Position numbers and translations under genes: made by a program. A stretch of DNA of 64,000 nucleotides, taken from contig RHPI01001946.1 in NCBI GenBank assembly GCA_009103225.1, positions 48,008-112,007 of the forward strand. Direction: 5' to 3'. Source of the DNA: Chlorokybus atmophyticus. Lineage: Eukaryota > Streptophyta > Chlorokybophyceae > Chlorokybales > Chlorokybaceae. Positions 30,239-42,004 of this stretch are shown here, piece by piece (within the stretch, counting starts at the first letter, position 1; each line of letters begins with the position of its first letter). The notes under the pieces are model-generated. The model worked only from the letters and a program-made list of their open reading frames with translations, was not told the origin of the DNA and made no database searches.

Positions 30239-30250
30239 AGTGGGGGGGAA
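30239..30250 (+). other. Polypurine tract of the gypsy element
   Basis: AGTGGGGGGGAA lies immediately before the 3' LTR and serves as the plus-strand primer site. Confidence 0.85.
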
Positions 30251-30776
30251 TGTAACGGGAGCAATAATAATAGGGGTATTATTGCTACCTGAATAACACA
30301 TTTTGTATGAATAAGTATTTAAATATGCTTATTTATACCTCTTTTCTACGGTTCCTCGCTTATTAAAGGCTATGATGCTTTATCATAGCTTAAATAAGTC
30401 CCAATGGGTGTAGAACCGCTTATTCAAGCCTATTTAGTGTCACATTTGATATAATGTGATCACTATCTCGTTAGGTACCTTACGATAGGTATCTTTGGAT
30501 AGGTACCTTATCGATAGGTACCTTATCTGAGCTGTGATTGGCTCACGCTAGATTTCTTAACTACCCTATCTGTAGGGTCGATGTGTAGTTGTGAGTTAAT
30601 TATCGCGAGGTATATAGTTAATATACTCTTGATATAAAAGGTCACATCAATCTGATGTGGGGACTTGGAGTTTTTTGCTCAGTGGCGGCCACGCCGTTGA
30701 AAGGCTTGTCATAGGCGGTGTGGGTGTTGGGGTAGAGGATTGAAGGGGCATCACCGGCGACGGTGGTGCTGTTACA
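30251..30776 (+). repeat. 3' LTR of the gypsy element
   Basis: 526 bp, the same length as the 5' LTR, followed by the CGAGT target duplication. Confidence 0.95.
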
Positions 30777-30781
30777 CGAGT

Positions 30782-32740
30782 AGTCTACTGAGTTTGTCCA
30801 GCATTGCCACTATTAAGTAGTGAACTTTTGTTACTATTACATTGCTGATGACTGACTGTTTGTGGGTGTACACACACAAGCAGTGAATAGTACTGCATGC
30901 CCATTTAGTCATAGTGTAATAGTGCAGCTGCTGGTGTTTAGTACTGCTGCTGCGGTCTTGTTGCTTGCAACCACTAGTAGTTACAGGTCGACTACCACGC
31001 TCAGCCAGCGGCTAGTTACACGGTTGTACTATCTCATGATCGCACATTCAGTCAGTAGTACATAATTGCATGGCATGAGACTACAAGTCATAAGCTACAT
31101 ACATGCCACATGCAATGCTGCAGCTATAAGTAACTCAGTCACGTGCATGTGTTGTGCTTGTTGGACATCATTCTGAACTTTCCCACATTTTCGTTTTCAC
31201 CGTTTCCACGTTTTGATTACTTTCATGTTGCTTTCGCGCGCTGTTGCTAGCGAGTCGCTACTAGTTGATTACTTCATTTTTTACTTTAGGGTTTTCCACA
31301 TATAAAACTAGGTGGTACTAGGTGAGTCTCAGCAATGCATCTGTCAGTGACATCCATCTAAATGTTTTCGATCAGATGAGTGCGCATCCATTTTCGAGTT
31401 TACCACAATATCATTTGCCGCATTCCTACTACGCACAGCCCTCTCGTCCTTTTGCCATCGTTAACCCTCTTCCTTTTACCGCCCTTTCACCTCTGTGCGT
31501 CTTCCTTTTTGCTTTTACAAGACTAACCCTTATACTGGGTTTTGCATGTTGATACATCGCACAACGACTACTGCGCGTCAGGTGCTTTCTCAATGCCCTA
31601 ACTTACAATATCAATATATGTTGAGCACACGGTTTTTTACTAGGGTTGAGAACCCACCATTATGTTGGGTAACTACTTTTGTTGAAAGAACGTTCTTTGT
31701 GAGTTGCATGCAATGTTGACCATCTACATAACCAAATCAGCTCAAATGACATTCTTCAGTTATAGTTATAAGCATGCTCATAATGGGGTAACCTAACAAA
31801 CATAGCAGTGTTATAGCTGTTCCGTATCGACGCACACATGTCTTAGTAGCGTTGATATAGCTCCAAGCTTTGTTGGCTCTATATGATCGAGGGACGAGCT
31901 TTAATAAACACCAACCTGCAGCAAATGCTATCCGCCTCGGACGATCCGAAGCATATACTGCGCATGCATATACATATATGTGTGTGTGTGTGTGTGTCGC
32001 ATGTATATTGTGATATGTAAGTATCACACGTATACATCGTATTATATCATTATTCAATGCATAAGTTAATTTCACAAATAGATAAAGATAGTTTATGTAG
32101 TATATGTATACTCCCTTCTTACATACATATATGTGAATGCACTACATATGCATATATGTACACACACATATATGTGTATATAAATATATAATTTACGTGA
32201 ATATATAATTTATGTCTGTTAGCTTAACTTGGTCCAATTATGTGTTTTAATGATCACCAACCTATAGCAAATGCTGTCCGCCTCCGACAGTCCGAAGCAT
32301 ATATTACGCATACAAATACATATATGTGTGTGTCGCGTGTATATGATGTTCGGTTACATGTAAGTATCACACGTATATAACGTATTATGTCATAATTCAA
32401 TGCACAAATCGGTACCATAAATAGATAAAGATAGTTTATGTAGTATAAGTATACTCCCTTGCTATACATGTATGTTTATGGACTATATATGCACATATGT
32501 ATATACACATATATATACATATGCATATATATACATACATATGTATGTACTAGTATATATGTGTATATTGTTGTGTTCTTTATTTGTTCGTTCGTGTTAA
32601 GCTTGATCATAAATGAGGCTTTTCGGTTCATCTTAACAAAATATTGTTATTTTAATATAAAATCATCGTTATTGTTACAGTAATGGTTATTTGTTCGTTT
32701 AACGAAGCCTAGGTCTAGTTGGTTCTCAACTCCATTTTCA
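30782..32740. other. AT-rich repeat DNA with a tandem duplication
   Basis: No supportable gene. 31908-32160 and 32256-32500 are diverged direct copies of one unit (shared AGCAAATGCT, GTCCGAAGCATAT, AGATAAAGATAGTTTATGTAG). TATATG/TGTGTG tracts are frequent. A leader-like block at 31205-31260 matches those at 17.1 and 32.75 kb. Confidence 0.6.
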
Positions 32741-32880
32741 ACTCACTCAGGCACTCTTGATTACTTTTCATGCTCTCGCGCGCTCACTCAGTCCGGCAGT
32801 CCGCTGACAGCGGAATACGTGATTTATTGCTTCGCAAGCCAGCCATCCTATTGGCTGGCCTGCGTCGCACCAATTGGCTT

Positions 32881-32925
32881 GTGACAATTTGGGGGTAGCC
32901 CATTGATGCCGCCCCAAACTGTCAC
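32881..32925. repeat. 15-bp-arm hairpin in HNH-repeat copy 2
   Basis: The arms GTGACAATTTGGGGG and GCCCCAAACTGTCAC pair with a couple of mismatches around 15 nt. In copy 1 the corresponding arms are separated by 3.1 kb (17311-20515). Confidence 0.65.
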
Positions 32926-32929
32926 ATGC

Positions 32930-33959
32930 GTTAGGCAGATGGGGGTAGACTGTGTAGAGGGATCAATGTGCAGCCATATAACCGCAGCCTATTCGGGGCG
33001 GGCTTGACCTGCACTCGTTGTGAGGTTGCAAACTTGGCATTGCTTCTGGCAAGGTTGCAGCGGCTGATGCAAGGCGGTGGCGGCAGTGGAGGACGAGGCG
33101 GCGGAAAGGAGGCGTTGTATAGGTTAGGCTGCCTTTGCTTCAAGTAGTCATTGTACTTGCCTGCTAGCCTATATGTACAACAGCGCCAGCAACAAGGCAT
33201 CAATGGTTATATCCGCTTGAGTCTTTATGTGTTAGCTTGAGTGTTGAGCTACGGCCTAATGCATGCTATCTTTGCTGCTTGCTCGACGCTCTGTGTTTGA
33301 CTTCGCAGCGCCGGCAGGGCCTACACAAAGCGCCCAATAATTCAAGTAGCCAAGTCACCTGTAAGGTATCATTGGTTAGTCCGTTGTTTCAAGTTATGCT
33401 TGATTGTCCAACACTGTGTGGGAGTGCAATCCGCATGTACATTTGTTATATTTGTTGGCTAAGAACTTGCTACATATGTTCTCCTCTTAGCTCTCTTCAC
33501 TCATTTCGCCTTCAAGAGGGGGCCTGCCTTACTTGTGGGCTCAGCGAGAGTCGCAATGTGCAAGACCTCTCGAGACGCTAAGTTACCTACTTATCTACTG
33601 AGGTTGGCATGCCAACAGTTGGCAACCACTCTAGCATCCAGCTAGCTTTTCAACAGGTATCGGTGGCTAGTGGTTTGAGCCGGGTTGTAACGCTGCGTTG
33701 CGTGCACATGTGCAATGTATCTCTCTCCACACATCTGTATGTGTTTTAGTAGGAAAGTGTGAGCTCAATCTCGGTAATGTCCTGGCAGTTATCATTGTCT
33801 TTCCTTCAAGCATACATGCTTGCTGCTTACACTATTGCCTCCAGCACCAGCTACCCTTCCTGTACTTGACCTCAAGCAAGGCATGCTGCCTGCTGGTTGA
33901 CGGCGCTGTTGCTAGCGCCGTCAACTCCAGTGTTAGCGGCAAGGAGGGTTGTCTTCTTC
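32930..33959. other. Non-coding part of HNH-repeat copy 2
   Basis: No supportable gene. The 5' part (32985-33120) matches 20560-20700. Short frames are not conserved. Confidence 0.5.
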
Positions 33960-35590
33960 CTCCTCGCCATCGAGATCTTCGCCTTCCCCGTCTCGTTCTC
34001 TCGAAAAGCCGTTGTTCTTCAGGACTGCGAGCATGCTGGTAAACAACATGCTCATGTTTAAATGCATGTCATCTGCTGGTGCAAAGGCATGTTGTTGTAG
34101 CGGTCCTTACCGCACCCGGTTTGTCTTGCTGCCTTTCTGCAGGTTGTACTTCTTAGGCATAGGTTGTAGGTTTTTGTTAGTTGAAGCATGTCTCACGCTG
34201 CTCCTTCACGCGCGGGTCAAAGCTAGCTACTAGTATTGGCTTTCCGTGGTCTATGTGCCAGTAGTCTCCCTGGTTGTCCCAGGTCATCCCCCTTCCATAC
34301 TTGTGGAATGGACCCTCGATCCAAGTTTGGAGGAAGGAGTAGGTGCATCCGAGCAGCTCCACTGTCCTCTCTGCAATGTTGAATGGCAGGGTTCGCATGG
34401 CTTTAAATGCTTGCCATGTGCGCGTACGGCATATGCAGGCAAGGCGATATACTACGTCGTTGCGGTAGCGTTCCTGCTAGGCAGCGTTGACACACGTCTT
34501 GCGTATGGTGCGCGAGGTAGATACGAACATCATGATGAAACCCTCTTTCTCTTCACCAAATGTGTTGCATTTGCGCTCAAAACCCTCCTTGTTGTCTTGT
34601 ATGATCTTAGCCATCAACCCCCGCCTGCAGGGGTACAATAGTCTGTGGCCACAAAACGTTTTGTGTGTCCCCCACTCGACACGGGCGCCATACAAATCAG
34701 TAAGTTAACAAGTTAACAAGTTTAAGTTGCTATGCTTGCATGTTTTCTTATGTTCTCATTCATCTTCTTACCCTGATAGGTTGGGACTCCCTTCGCGACG
34801 GTTATGCGCTTTGCTTTGGCCTCTTCACGCGCTTCCTCTCGGCATCGCACACATTGGCCATTAGGAAGGTACATTTCGTTGTAACTGCGCGGGCATTGCA
34901 AAACAATAATTTTTCAGCTGCATAGCAAAATTATTATGTACACAAGTTTGTTAGGTGTGTTAATTAAATCTTTGCATGCTTTCATACACTGTATATATAA
35001 ATCAAGTAAGCAGCTGGCAGCTGCTTACTTGATTAAACAATTGCCCCAAGTGTTGTTACATGCATGGGGAGGTCTGCTTGGTTTCTCTTCTCCCTTCGTT
35101 TGATGTAGTCGATTTGTTCTTCCTTATACACTCCATGCAGGTTGAAGAGCTCAAATAGAGCTCCGTATGCCCCTCTACACACGGCACGTCGGCTGCAAAC
35201 AGGTTCACATTTGCTATTGTTGTGCTTTTATGTGTGTGTGTGCAACGCATCTATTGAGGTGGCACGGTTGTACATGCTTATGCAGTGCTGGTGCTTCTCA
35301 GTGCGTGTGACTTAATGTTGCACTTGCTGTTGCTCGTCTGCCCTTAAATATTTTGTTGCATCAGCAAGTGCCAAGTTGGCCATGGTTGCGCGGTTGGAGC
35401 GCACGCATTGTTGCTCGCATTGCAGGCACCTCCTTCGATTCTTCACGTAGCGGAGGGTGCACTCCTCACCATCCACCATGACAATGTGGTCTACATTTTT
35501 AGGACACGGTATCTCATAGAACTTTCCTCGTGGTGGTGGCTGCACGCAACCCATCTGCATGGCACACGCAAGTAAATATTGCCGCATGCC
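33960..35590 (-). pseudogene. HNH nuclease-like repeat gene, copy 2 (best preserved)
   Basis: Minus-strand segments, probably exons, in order: CMQMGCVQPPPRGKFYEIPC with VMVDGEECTLRYVKNRRRC and CEQQC (35580-35350); a region around 35060-35200; LPNGQCVRCREEAREEAKA (about 34800-34860); a segment with CNTFGEEKEGF (about 34560); then HNH (34177-34398) with VELLGCTYSFLQTWIEG, GMTWDNQGDYWHIDHGKP and ETCFN. This matches the GMTWxNxG-WHIDH form of HNH nucleases that is frequent in large DNA viruses and phages (family knowledge). The paired cysteines suggest zinc ribbons. A one-base insertion after ETCFN breaks the end, and other segments are out of frame, so it is probably a relic. Confidence 0.65.
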
Positions 35591-35599
35591 CAGCCCAAG

Positions 35600-37750
35600 T
35601 GTTAGTTTACATCATGTGTGTGCATGTGTTGAGTTGTGTGTATAATGGTGCTTATTCTACTTAATGCATTGATGTTGTTATCGACCTCGCATGTGTATAC
35701 ACCTGTGCATTGCTAATGATGACACTTACTATTTGTGTACAGTGCTGCCACTGCGCTACCACTGACTGCACTTGTGCACAATCGCTTTTTGTCTGTGGCT
35801 ACTTCTGATGGGCAACTAGTACGTGTATGCATGTGCTAGGCATGTCAATGCTTTCTTTACATGCATTAAGCAGTACACAATGTAGGGGCAGGTGTACCAT
35901 TAAAAAGTCGGAGTTTGTACTTTTTAAGAATTGTTGTGGCACTCATTTCATGCTCAATAGCCAACTTTCCACAATAATGAACGTGTTGCTAACAGTGGAT
36001 GTAGCTGCTGACAGTAGATGTGCTGCTGCTGCACCGCTACTTGTGTGGTGTGGTGAGTAGCTGTAGCGCTGCCGTCTGATTGTCTATTTGTGTGCGCAAT
36101 GCACCTCTAGTGAGACCACCTCCGCCCACAGTAGCGTGTGAGCAGTGCTGTCGCAAAGCTACCCATACCTCTTCGAGCATTTTAAAGCTAGTCTACTTAA
36201 GGACAGTGCTGTTGCTGCGTCATTATCATCTTCGGTCGCCTGCAGGTAGCCACTGCTCCTGCCACTCACTACTTTGTGCAGTGCTGCTGCGCCTCTTAAT
36301 GTGTGTGTAGTATTGCTGCTGATGTAGCTTGCTGGTAACCATTTGTGCAATTCGTATCTTCGAGACGTTCAGCTACCCAAGGAATTGTATTGCTCTCTAT
36401 ATGCAGTTGCAACGTGTTTGTGTTTTCCATAAACTAGTATGTAATGCTATGTGTGTGTAGGGTGATAATCAAGGCACTTGCAGTAATAATAAAAGTTACC
36501 AAGTGTGTAGGCTACAATCTCATGCATGCATGTACCACGCAGGTTAAAGATCTCAAATAGAATTCCGTGTGCCCTTCTGAGCACGGCGCTTCCGTTCAAG
36601 GAACCATTGCAACTTGCAGTTGAACTGTGCATACATTAAGAATAGCAGCACTTTTTGCCACACGACTCGTGTGACACGAGTGCACCGAAAGTGCCGCGTG
36701 GCATGCAATGCTGCTATTCCTAACGTATGCACAGTTGCTGTGGATCCTTGCTTGTAGAAGGTTTGTGGAATTTTGCTGGTCGATTTCAAGGGTTTTACTC
36801 TCATCATCTACAACCTCGCTGCACACCATCGATGACATCTTTTGCTCAACCACGGTTTGTCACTCGTTCCATACCCCAGCTCTAACTCCTCCTTTTGCCT
36901 TGCGTGTCGCTTTCGTGTGTTTGTTTTATGTCTTGCATTTATTGCGCGCTCACATATGGTCAGCGTTGCTGTCTTACTAGGGAGTGCACGCGATCCTTTA
37001 AACAAAGTGAATTCATTGATGCGTCCGCCGCAATTTAATGTCTCGTTACCCAAATATAAGACATGCGCGTTACCAACTGCACCGCAACATTTGGTAGACA
37101 AACGCACCAGTTGTGGTCAAAGCCATAATAAGCGCTATGTCACGACCTGCTGCGGCAAGACATGCTGCTCATGATCTTGCACACGTGAGCACTGTCATTT
37201 GCCGTGCAGTGTGGCCTAGTTGGCATGGCATTGAGCTCATAATTTAGACGGTCGGGGTTCCAACGCCTACACACCGTGTAATCCTTGTGACAACAAGATC
37301 TTTCACGATTAAGTTGTTTTTAGCAATCTGCGCCGAGCATGCGCGCTAATGGAACTAGCACAACTTGTATAGTGCTCGCTAAGCGAATTCACACAAATCC
37401 GGCTTTTCCACATCTCATGCCCACAATGTCAACCTCAGCCATTTTTGAAAAGTATCCATGCAAATTGTGCGACACACCTTACTAAGTATGTACAGTATGT
37501 ATGAATTGAGTATTTGTTTTTGCTTCACAACTCGTCGTTCATTGGCTGGGTTGTGACTCGCAAGCAAGCCAATAAGACGCTTTGGTTCTCTTGAAAATGT
37601 AAAAGAGCCCGTAAGATGAACATGAGATAAACATGACAACCCCAAAAACATTCGCAATGCACATATTGGAAGCAGTGGCATAATAGCACTACACATATGT
37701 GCATTCAATTGTTAATAATATCTTATACTTGTCAATAGCGGATCTACAGC
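35600..37750. other. Repeat-derived DNA with HNH-family fragments
   Basis: No intact gene. A minus-strand fragment at about 36520-36600 (VLRRAHGILFEIFNLRG) belongs to the HNH repeat family. A foldback lies at 36626-36733 and a tRNA-like relic at about 37209-37274. Confidence 0.5.
36626..36733. repeat. Foldback repeat with 25-bp arms
   Basis: Arms 36626-36650 and 36709-36733 pair with two mismatches. The 58-nt centre contains a second near-palindrome (ACTCGTGTGACACGAGT). Confidence 0.8.
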
Positions 37751-37789
37751 AATTGCGCAATCGGTGATAGCAGCATTATATGCACACAC

Positions 37790-39450
37790 CAAGTGCAAAA
37801 TCACATTTTCGCAGCAGAAGAGCCGTGCTCAGAAGGGCACACGAAGGTCTACCTAAGCTCTTTAATCAATCATAATATGCGTGGAGTGCACGATAAAGCG
37901 AACGCAAGTCAATTATGGCAAGAAAAAACAAGGAAACAGCAAAACTACACACGCGTGTATCAGTGCTGGGGACCATTGGCCAAGCAAATGAGCATGCCAA
38001 GTTGAGTGTGCAAAGTTTATGCTTACACAACTAACCAACTGGTGTCAATGCTCATCTCTCTAGAGATCTATGCCGCTGTAGTATGATGCCCCCACCGTCA
38101 CACCTACATGTACCTAAAAGTTAATGATGAGCTGTGTGTGCGATGCCAAGAGGATGAGCGTGAGAAGGCTTACTACTCGGGCAGCAACGCTAACCACATG
38201 TGAGCGCGCAATTAATGCAAGACACCAATCAAACACACAAAAGCGACATGCAAGGCAGAAGCAGTTAGTACAGGGGTATGAAACGATCGGAAAACCGCGG
38301 TCAAACAAAATATGTCGTCGATAATGTGCAGGGAGGTTGTAGTTTTGAGTGAAACCCTTGAAATAGTTAGCAAAAATCCCATAAAACCTTTAACAATCAA
38401 GATTCCACAACAACTGTGCACACAGTAAGAAAAGCAGCATTATATGTCACACAAGTGCAAAATCATCTATTTGCACTCAAAGTGCCGTACTCAGAAGGGC
38501 ACAAGGAGTTCTATTTGAAATTTTAACTTGAGTGAAGTGCACGAGAAAGCGCACGCAAGTCAATTTTGGCAAGAAAAGAAAAAAGAAACAAGCAGAACTA
38601 TCCACACGTGTTACTATGAGCTATTGTTCAAGTGGGTGCGTATGCAATGGTGAACATGCAAGGAAAGTGTGAGCACACTCAACAAACTTGTACAAGCTCA
38701 TTTGCTGTGCCGCTGAAAAACAATGCCCTTGCGGTCACACCGACGTGTACCTTGCCAATGGCCAGTGTGGGTGATGCCAAGAGGAAGAGTGCGAAGACCT
38801 CGGAGGTTAAAGCAATGCGCAAACCTATTACGAACGGGGTCCCAACATGTCGATGTCAGGTGTTATGGAATAGAGTAAAACAAGTCATTAAAGCATAGCA
38901 ACCTACACTTACTGGTTCGCAGGGCGCCTATGCAAAGTGGGACACATAGAACAATCCGTGGCCACAGACTCCTGCAGGCGGGGGTGCATGGCTCAGATTA
39001 TACAAGACAACAAGGAGGGTGTTGAGAGCGCAAATGCACCACATGTGGCGAAGAGAAAGATGATTTCAACTATGTGTCTACCTCTCCCACCATGTGTAAG
39101 ACATGCGAACTACTCACCAGCGGGAATGACACCCCAACGACGTGGTGCATCGCCTCGCCTGCCTGTGCGGAACGCGCACATGGTACGCATTCAAGTCTCG
39201 CATAATGTACCACTCAAACACATTAGAGAAAGAACAATTCAACTGTTGAGGTCTAGCTACTCCTTCTTCATAGAGTGGATGCAAGGTCAGTCGTATAAGT
39301 ACGGAGGGGGCATGACATGGGACAATCAAGGAGAGTTGTAGCATGTAGACCACGAAGTGCCCATCCGCATTTTTGACCTGGTCGTGAAGGAGCAGCTGCA
39401 GCGTGAAAAATGCTCAACTACAAACCTGCAACCCTTGTTGCACCAAGCGG
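37790..39450 (+). pseudogene. HNH nuclease-like repeat gene, copy 3 (opposite orientation, decayed)
   Basis: On the plus strand the same segments recur: a GHTKVYLSSL-type block (about 37800), two versions of the cysteine-pair segment (about 38090-38160 and 38740-38850, an internal duplication), CRRGCMAQIIQDNKEG (about 38960-39020) and the HNH region (39200-39420) with ERTIQLLRSSYSF, GGGMTWDNQGE and VDHE. A TAG at 39339-39341 precedes the His-Val-Asp-His motif. Its existence in a third place and orientation shows that the family is dispersed. Confidence 0.6.
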
Positions 39451-40089
39451 CATGCGAGCATGCGTTATTGAATAATTAATGCGAGCATTTTCATGCATGC
39501 ATTGCACATGTATAATGCATGCAATAAAAATGCCGTGCATATAACATTTCAAGAAAAAATTCATCAACAAATTCTACGCTCTCTCGCATCGTTGTGCTCA
39601 ATATAAACACTTTCCTTACTCATTGATGCACCGTACATTGACTCCATTCGGAATGCATGCGTGTGCATGCTTTATGGTTGATTCATAGGCAGTATTGTGC
39701 TTCCCTTACTGCCAGATATGCCCTTGCCCCAACTTCAGGGCCATTTTGCACCGCGCGTCACCAGCAACCAACCAAGTGATGCGCGATGCGTAATGGCACT
39801 GATATCGGGGCGGGGGCATTTCTGTGGCGGTAAAGTAGCGGAAAGGGTTTATGTGAACCATTATGTGAACCAAATATGCGCATTCTGGAAAGAATGCATT
39901 ATCACTTCTTTAATGCGGTATTATTCGCACATGCATAACTGCTTGTAAGCGCATGGTGCAACTAGGCCTGCAACCCATGCCCAAGAAGCATAATTGCATG
40001 ATACGATATACGATATACGAATACTTATTTTAAGTGTTCAACATCCGTATATTTTGACCAGTTAGCTCGCGTACGATTGCGAATAATGA
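39451..40089. other. No gene recognised
   Basis: AT-rich near 39470-39560; short frames only. Confidence 0.5.
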
Positions 40090-40717
40090 TGTAACGCCTA
40101 CCACACACTTACCTGTCATGGTGTGTAGAAGACTTCAAGAAAGAACAACACTTACCAAGTGTTGTCAACAACCACCCCACACGGGAATGGGGGAGGGCTA
40201 CTTGAATCGGGCTAGCCACCCCACATGCAGGAGTGGTAGAGTAAGTCCACTCGAGTTCCGTTGCCCAACATACCATTAGCAATACCCTTATGCACTCCCA
40301 CTTGCTGCCCTTCAACCTCGCGCACCAATGGTAAGGCTCCTTGCCTTTCACCTCAGCGTTGACCAACCAGGAGAAAAGGGAGTTTTATCTCTTGTCTCAG
40401 GTCTGCTACATGGCAGCACCATGTGACTATGTCACATCGATGTGACATAGCCAAGCTGTGTCACATCAGCACTGAGCAGCTCTGTGTTGGCTCACTCATG
40501 CATTGTGCAACTTATCATGCCCAAGGCCGCATGGGCTAAAGGGCAGGCTGTGCATGAGCACACCTCACAAGCGTACGTACGTGCATAAGTACATGCATGC
40601 GCACACGCCATAAGCACTTACACACGCTTATAAAATGAAAAATCCCACTTGGTCCCTTCTTACCAACATACGTAGTAGGAACAGAGAATGGTTTTTGCCA
40701 GCCTTACAGGTGTGACA
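40090..40717 (+). repeat. LTR-like repeat related to the solo LTR at 52.7 kb
   Basis: Starts TGTAACGCCTACCACACACTTACC and ends ACAGGTGTGACA. Shared with 52667-53681 are the start, a CAAGGCCGCA block, CCCACTTGGTC and the ACAGAGAATG-TTTTGCC segment near the end. No target duplication was seen, so it may be truncated or part of a decayed element. Confidence 0.5.
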
Positions 40718-41835
40718 TTCCTCCCCACTTGCTCGCCAACGACCGCGTTGAAACATATGGAACACTTGTATCGCACAAGCCGGATGTGGGTGATGATCAC
40801 CCTCATATTGGGGATTAAATCCCGAATCGGCGGCTGCACTCCATGTAAACATAGTGCGAGTCGTGGGAGTGACAACCAACTATGATGCTAACCACTAATG
40901 CGCGCGATGTTGGTATGTTACATAAAGAGGTTGTGGGATGGTGCACATGTGCCTGCAACCTTGCATTTGGCAGAACAGTTGCCAAGCTGATCGGCTCCCA
41001 GGCGTTATGTCTCTTCCCTATAACCAAGCCACTTATTCAGTTTAAAACTTTGTTTACGAAGCTTTTCAAGCTTCATAAACTGCGTTGCCAACATATCATG
41101 GCAACGACTGTCACGCCCACAAAGCAGGGCGTCTGACTCTGAAGTACTTACTTATGGTAGTAAGTCAAGCTGTGTAAAGATTCCGCTTCATGAGCATGTG
41201 TAGTGCTTGAGCTTGTGAGACCTTGGGTATGATAAATTATACAAGGTAGTGATGCGGGCTAGCACAAGATTGGTCAATGCCTATGGCATGTGAACTTATG
41301 TTAGTATATTGTGACTTGCCAAAGGAAGTGGCCATTGCAAGACGGTGAGCCGAGTTGGCAAACCACAAGACCGGTACTGTGGTAGTGCAATTTGCCATTG
41401 ATGTAACAGTCGCATGGCAAGTGGTGCATGTGGGCAACTCGCAAGTACATGTGTAACTAGGGGAGCCTGCGTTTATGATTCCGAGGTAGGAATGTTACTC
41501 ATACAGTAACCTAAGGTGGTTTAATACTTCCGAGCTGGAGTTTGTTGGTTGCAATGTTGGAACAAGGTCAGCGCATAGTGACAAGGTTTGTGCCTAGGAC
41601 ATCCTGTACATGTGTGCCAGATCGGGAGAGCAGCATGTGGTATGCATGCTAAGTTGCATCCTTGGGTTGGGGTCAAGACACCAGCGTGTGTTCACCACTC
41701 GAGGGCCACTTGTGCGTGAGGTGCCTAGTTGTTAGCTGATGAAGGGGCTCTCCCCCTCATCCCTTGTGGGGTGTGGTGTTGTGGGGTTGTGCGTATGTTG
41801 AACGTGTTCACGAGTGCTTGTCAGTGGGGGTGGAG
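40718..41835. other. No gene recognised
   Basis: It may include interior remains of the LTR element that starts at 40090; TGTCACGCCCAC at about 41110 resembles an inverted LTR end. No protein was recognised. Confidence 0.4.
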
Positions 41836-42004
41836 CTGTGTGGAGAGGTTGGTGGTGATCACCTTTCTTGGTGCGCTGCTGCAACTTCCCCTGCAGGCTG
41901 CACCGTCACGGCGTGGTGCTGGTGGGACTTCCGCCGTAAGTTTTTGTGCTTGTGCATAAGTTTGCCAAGCCCTGAGCAGCAAATAGGTTGTGGTATTATT
42001 GCAT

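Larger units (their letters stand above)
23786..30776 (+). mobile_element. Ty3/gypsy chromovirus LTR retrotransposon, full-length but inactivated
   Basis: Two 526-bp LTRs (23786-24311 and 30251-30776), both TG...CA, are flanked by the 5-bp target duplication CGAGT (23781-23785 and 30777-30781). A primer-binding site, gag with zinc knuckle, protease, reverse transcriptase, RNase H, integrase and chromodomain follow in gypsy order, then a purine tract. By eye the LTRs differ at about six positions, which suggests a recent insertion. Coding is broken by a gag frameshift, a stop between RNase H and integrase, and a changed integrase catalytic residue. Confidence 0.95.
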
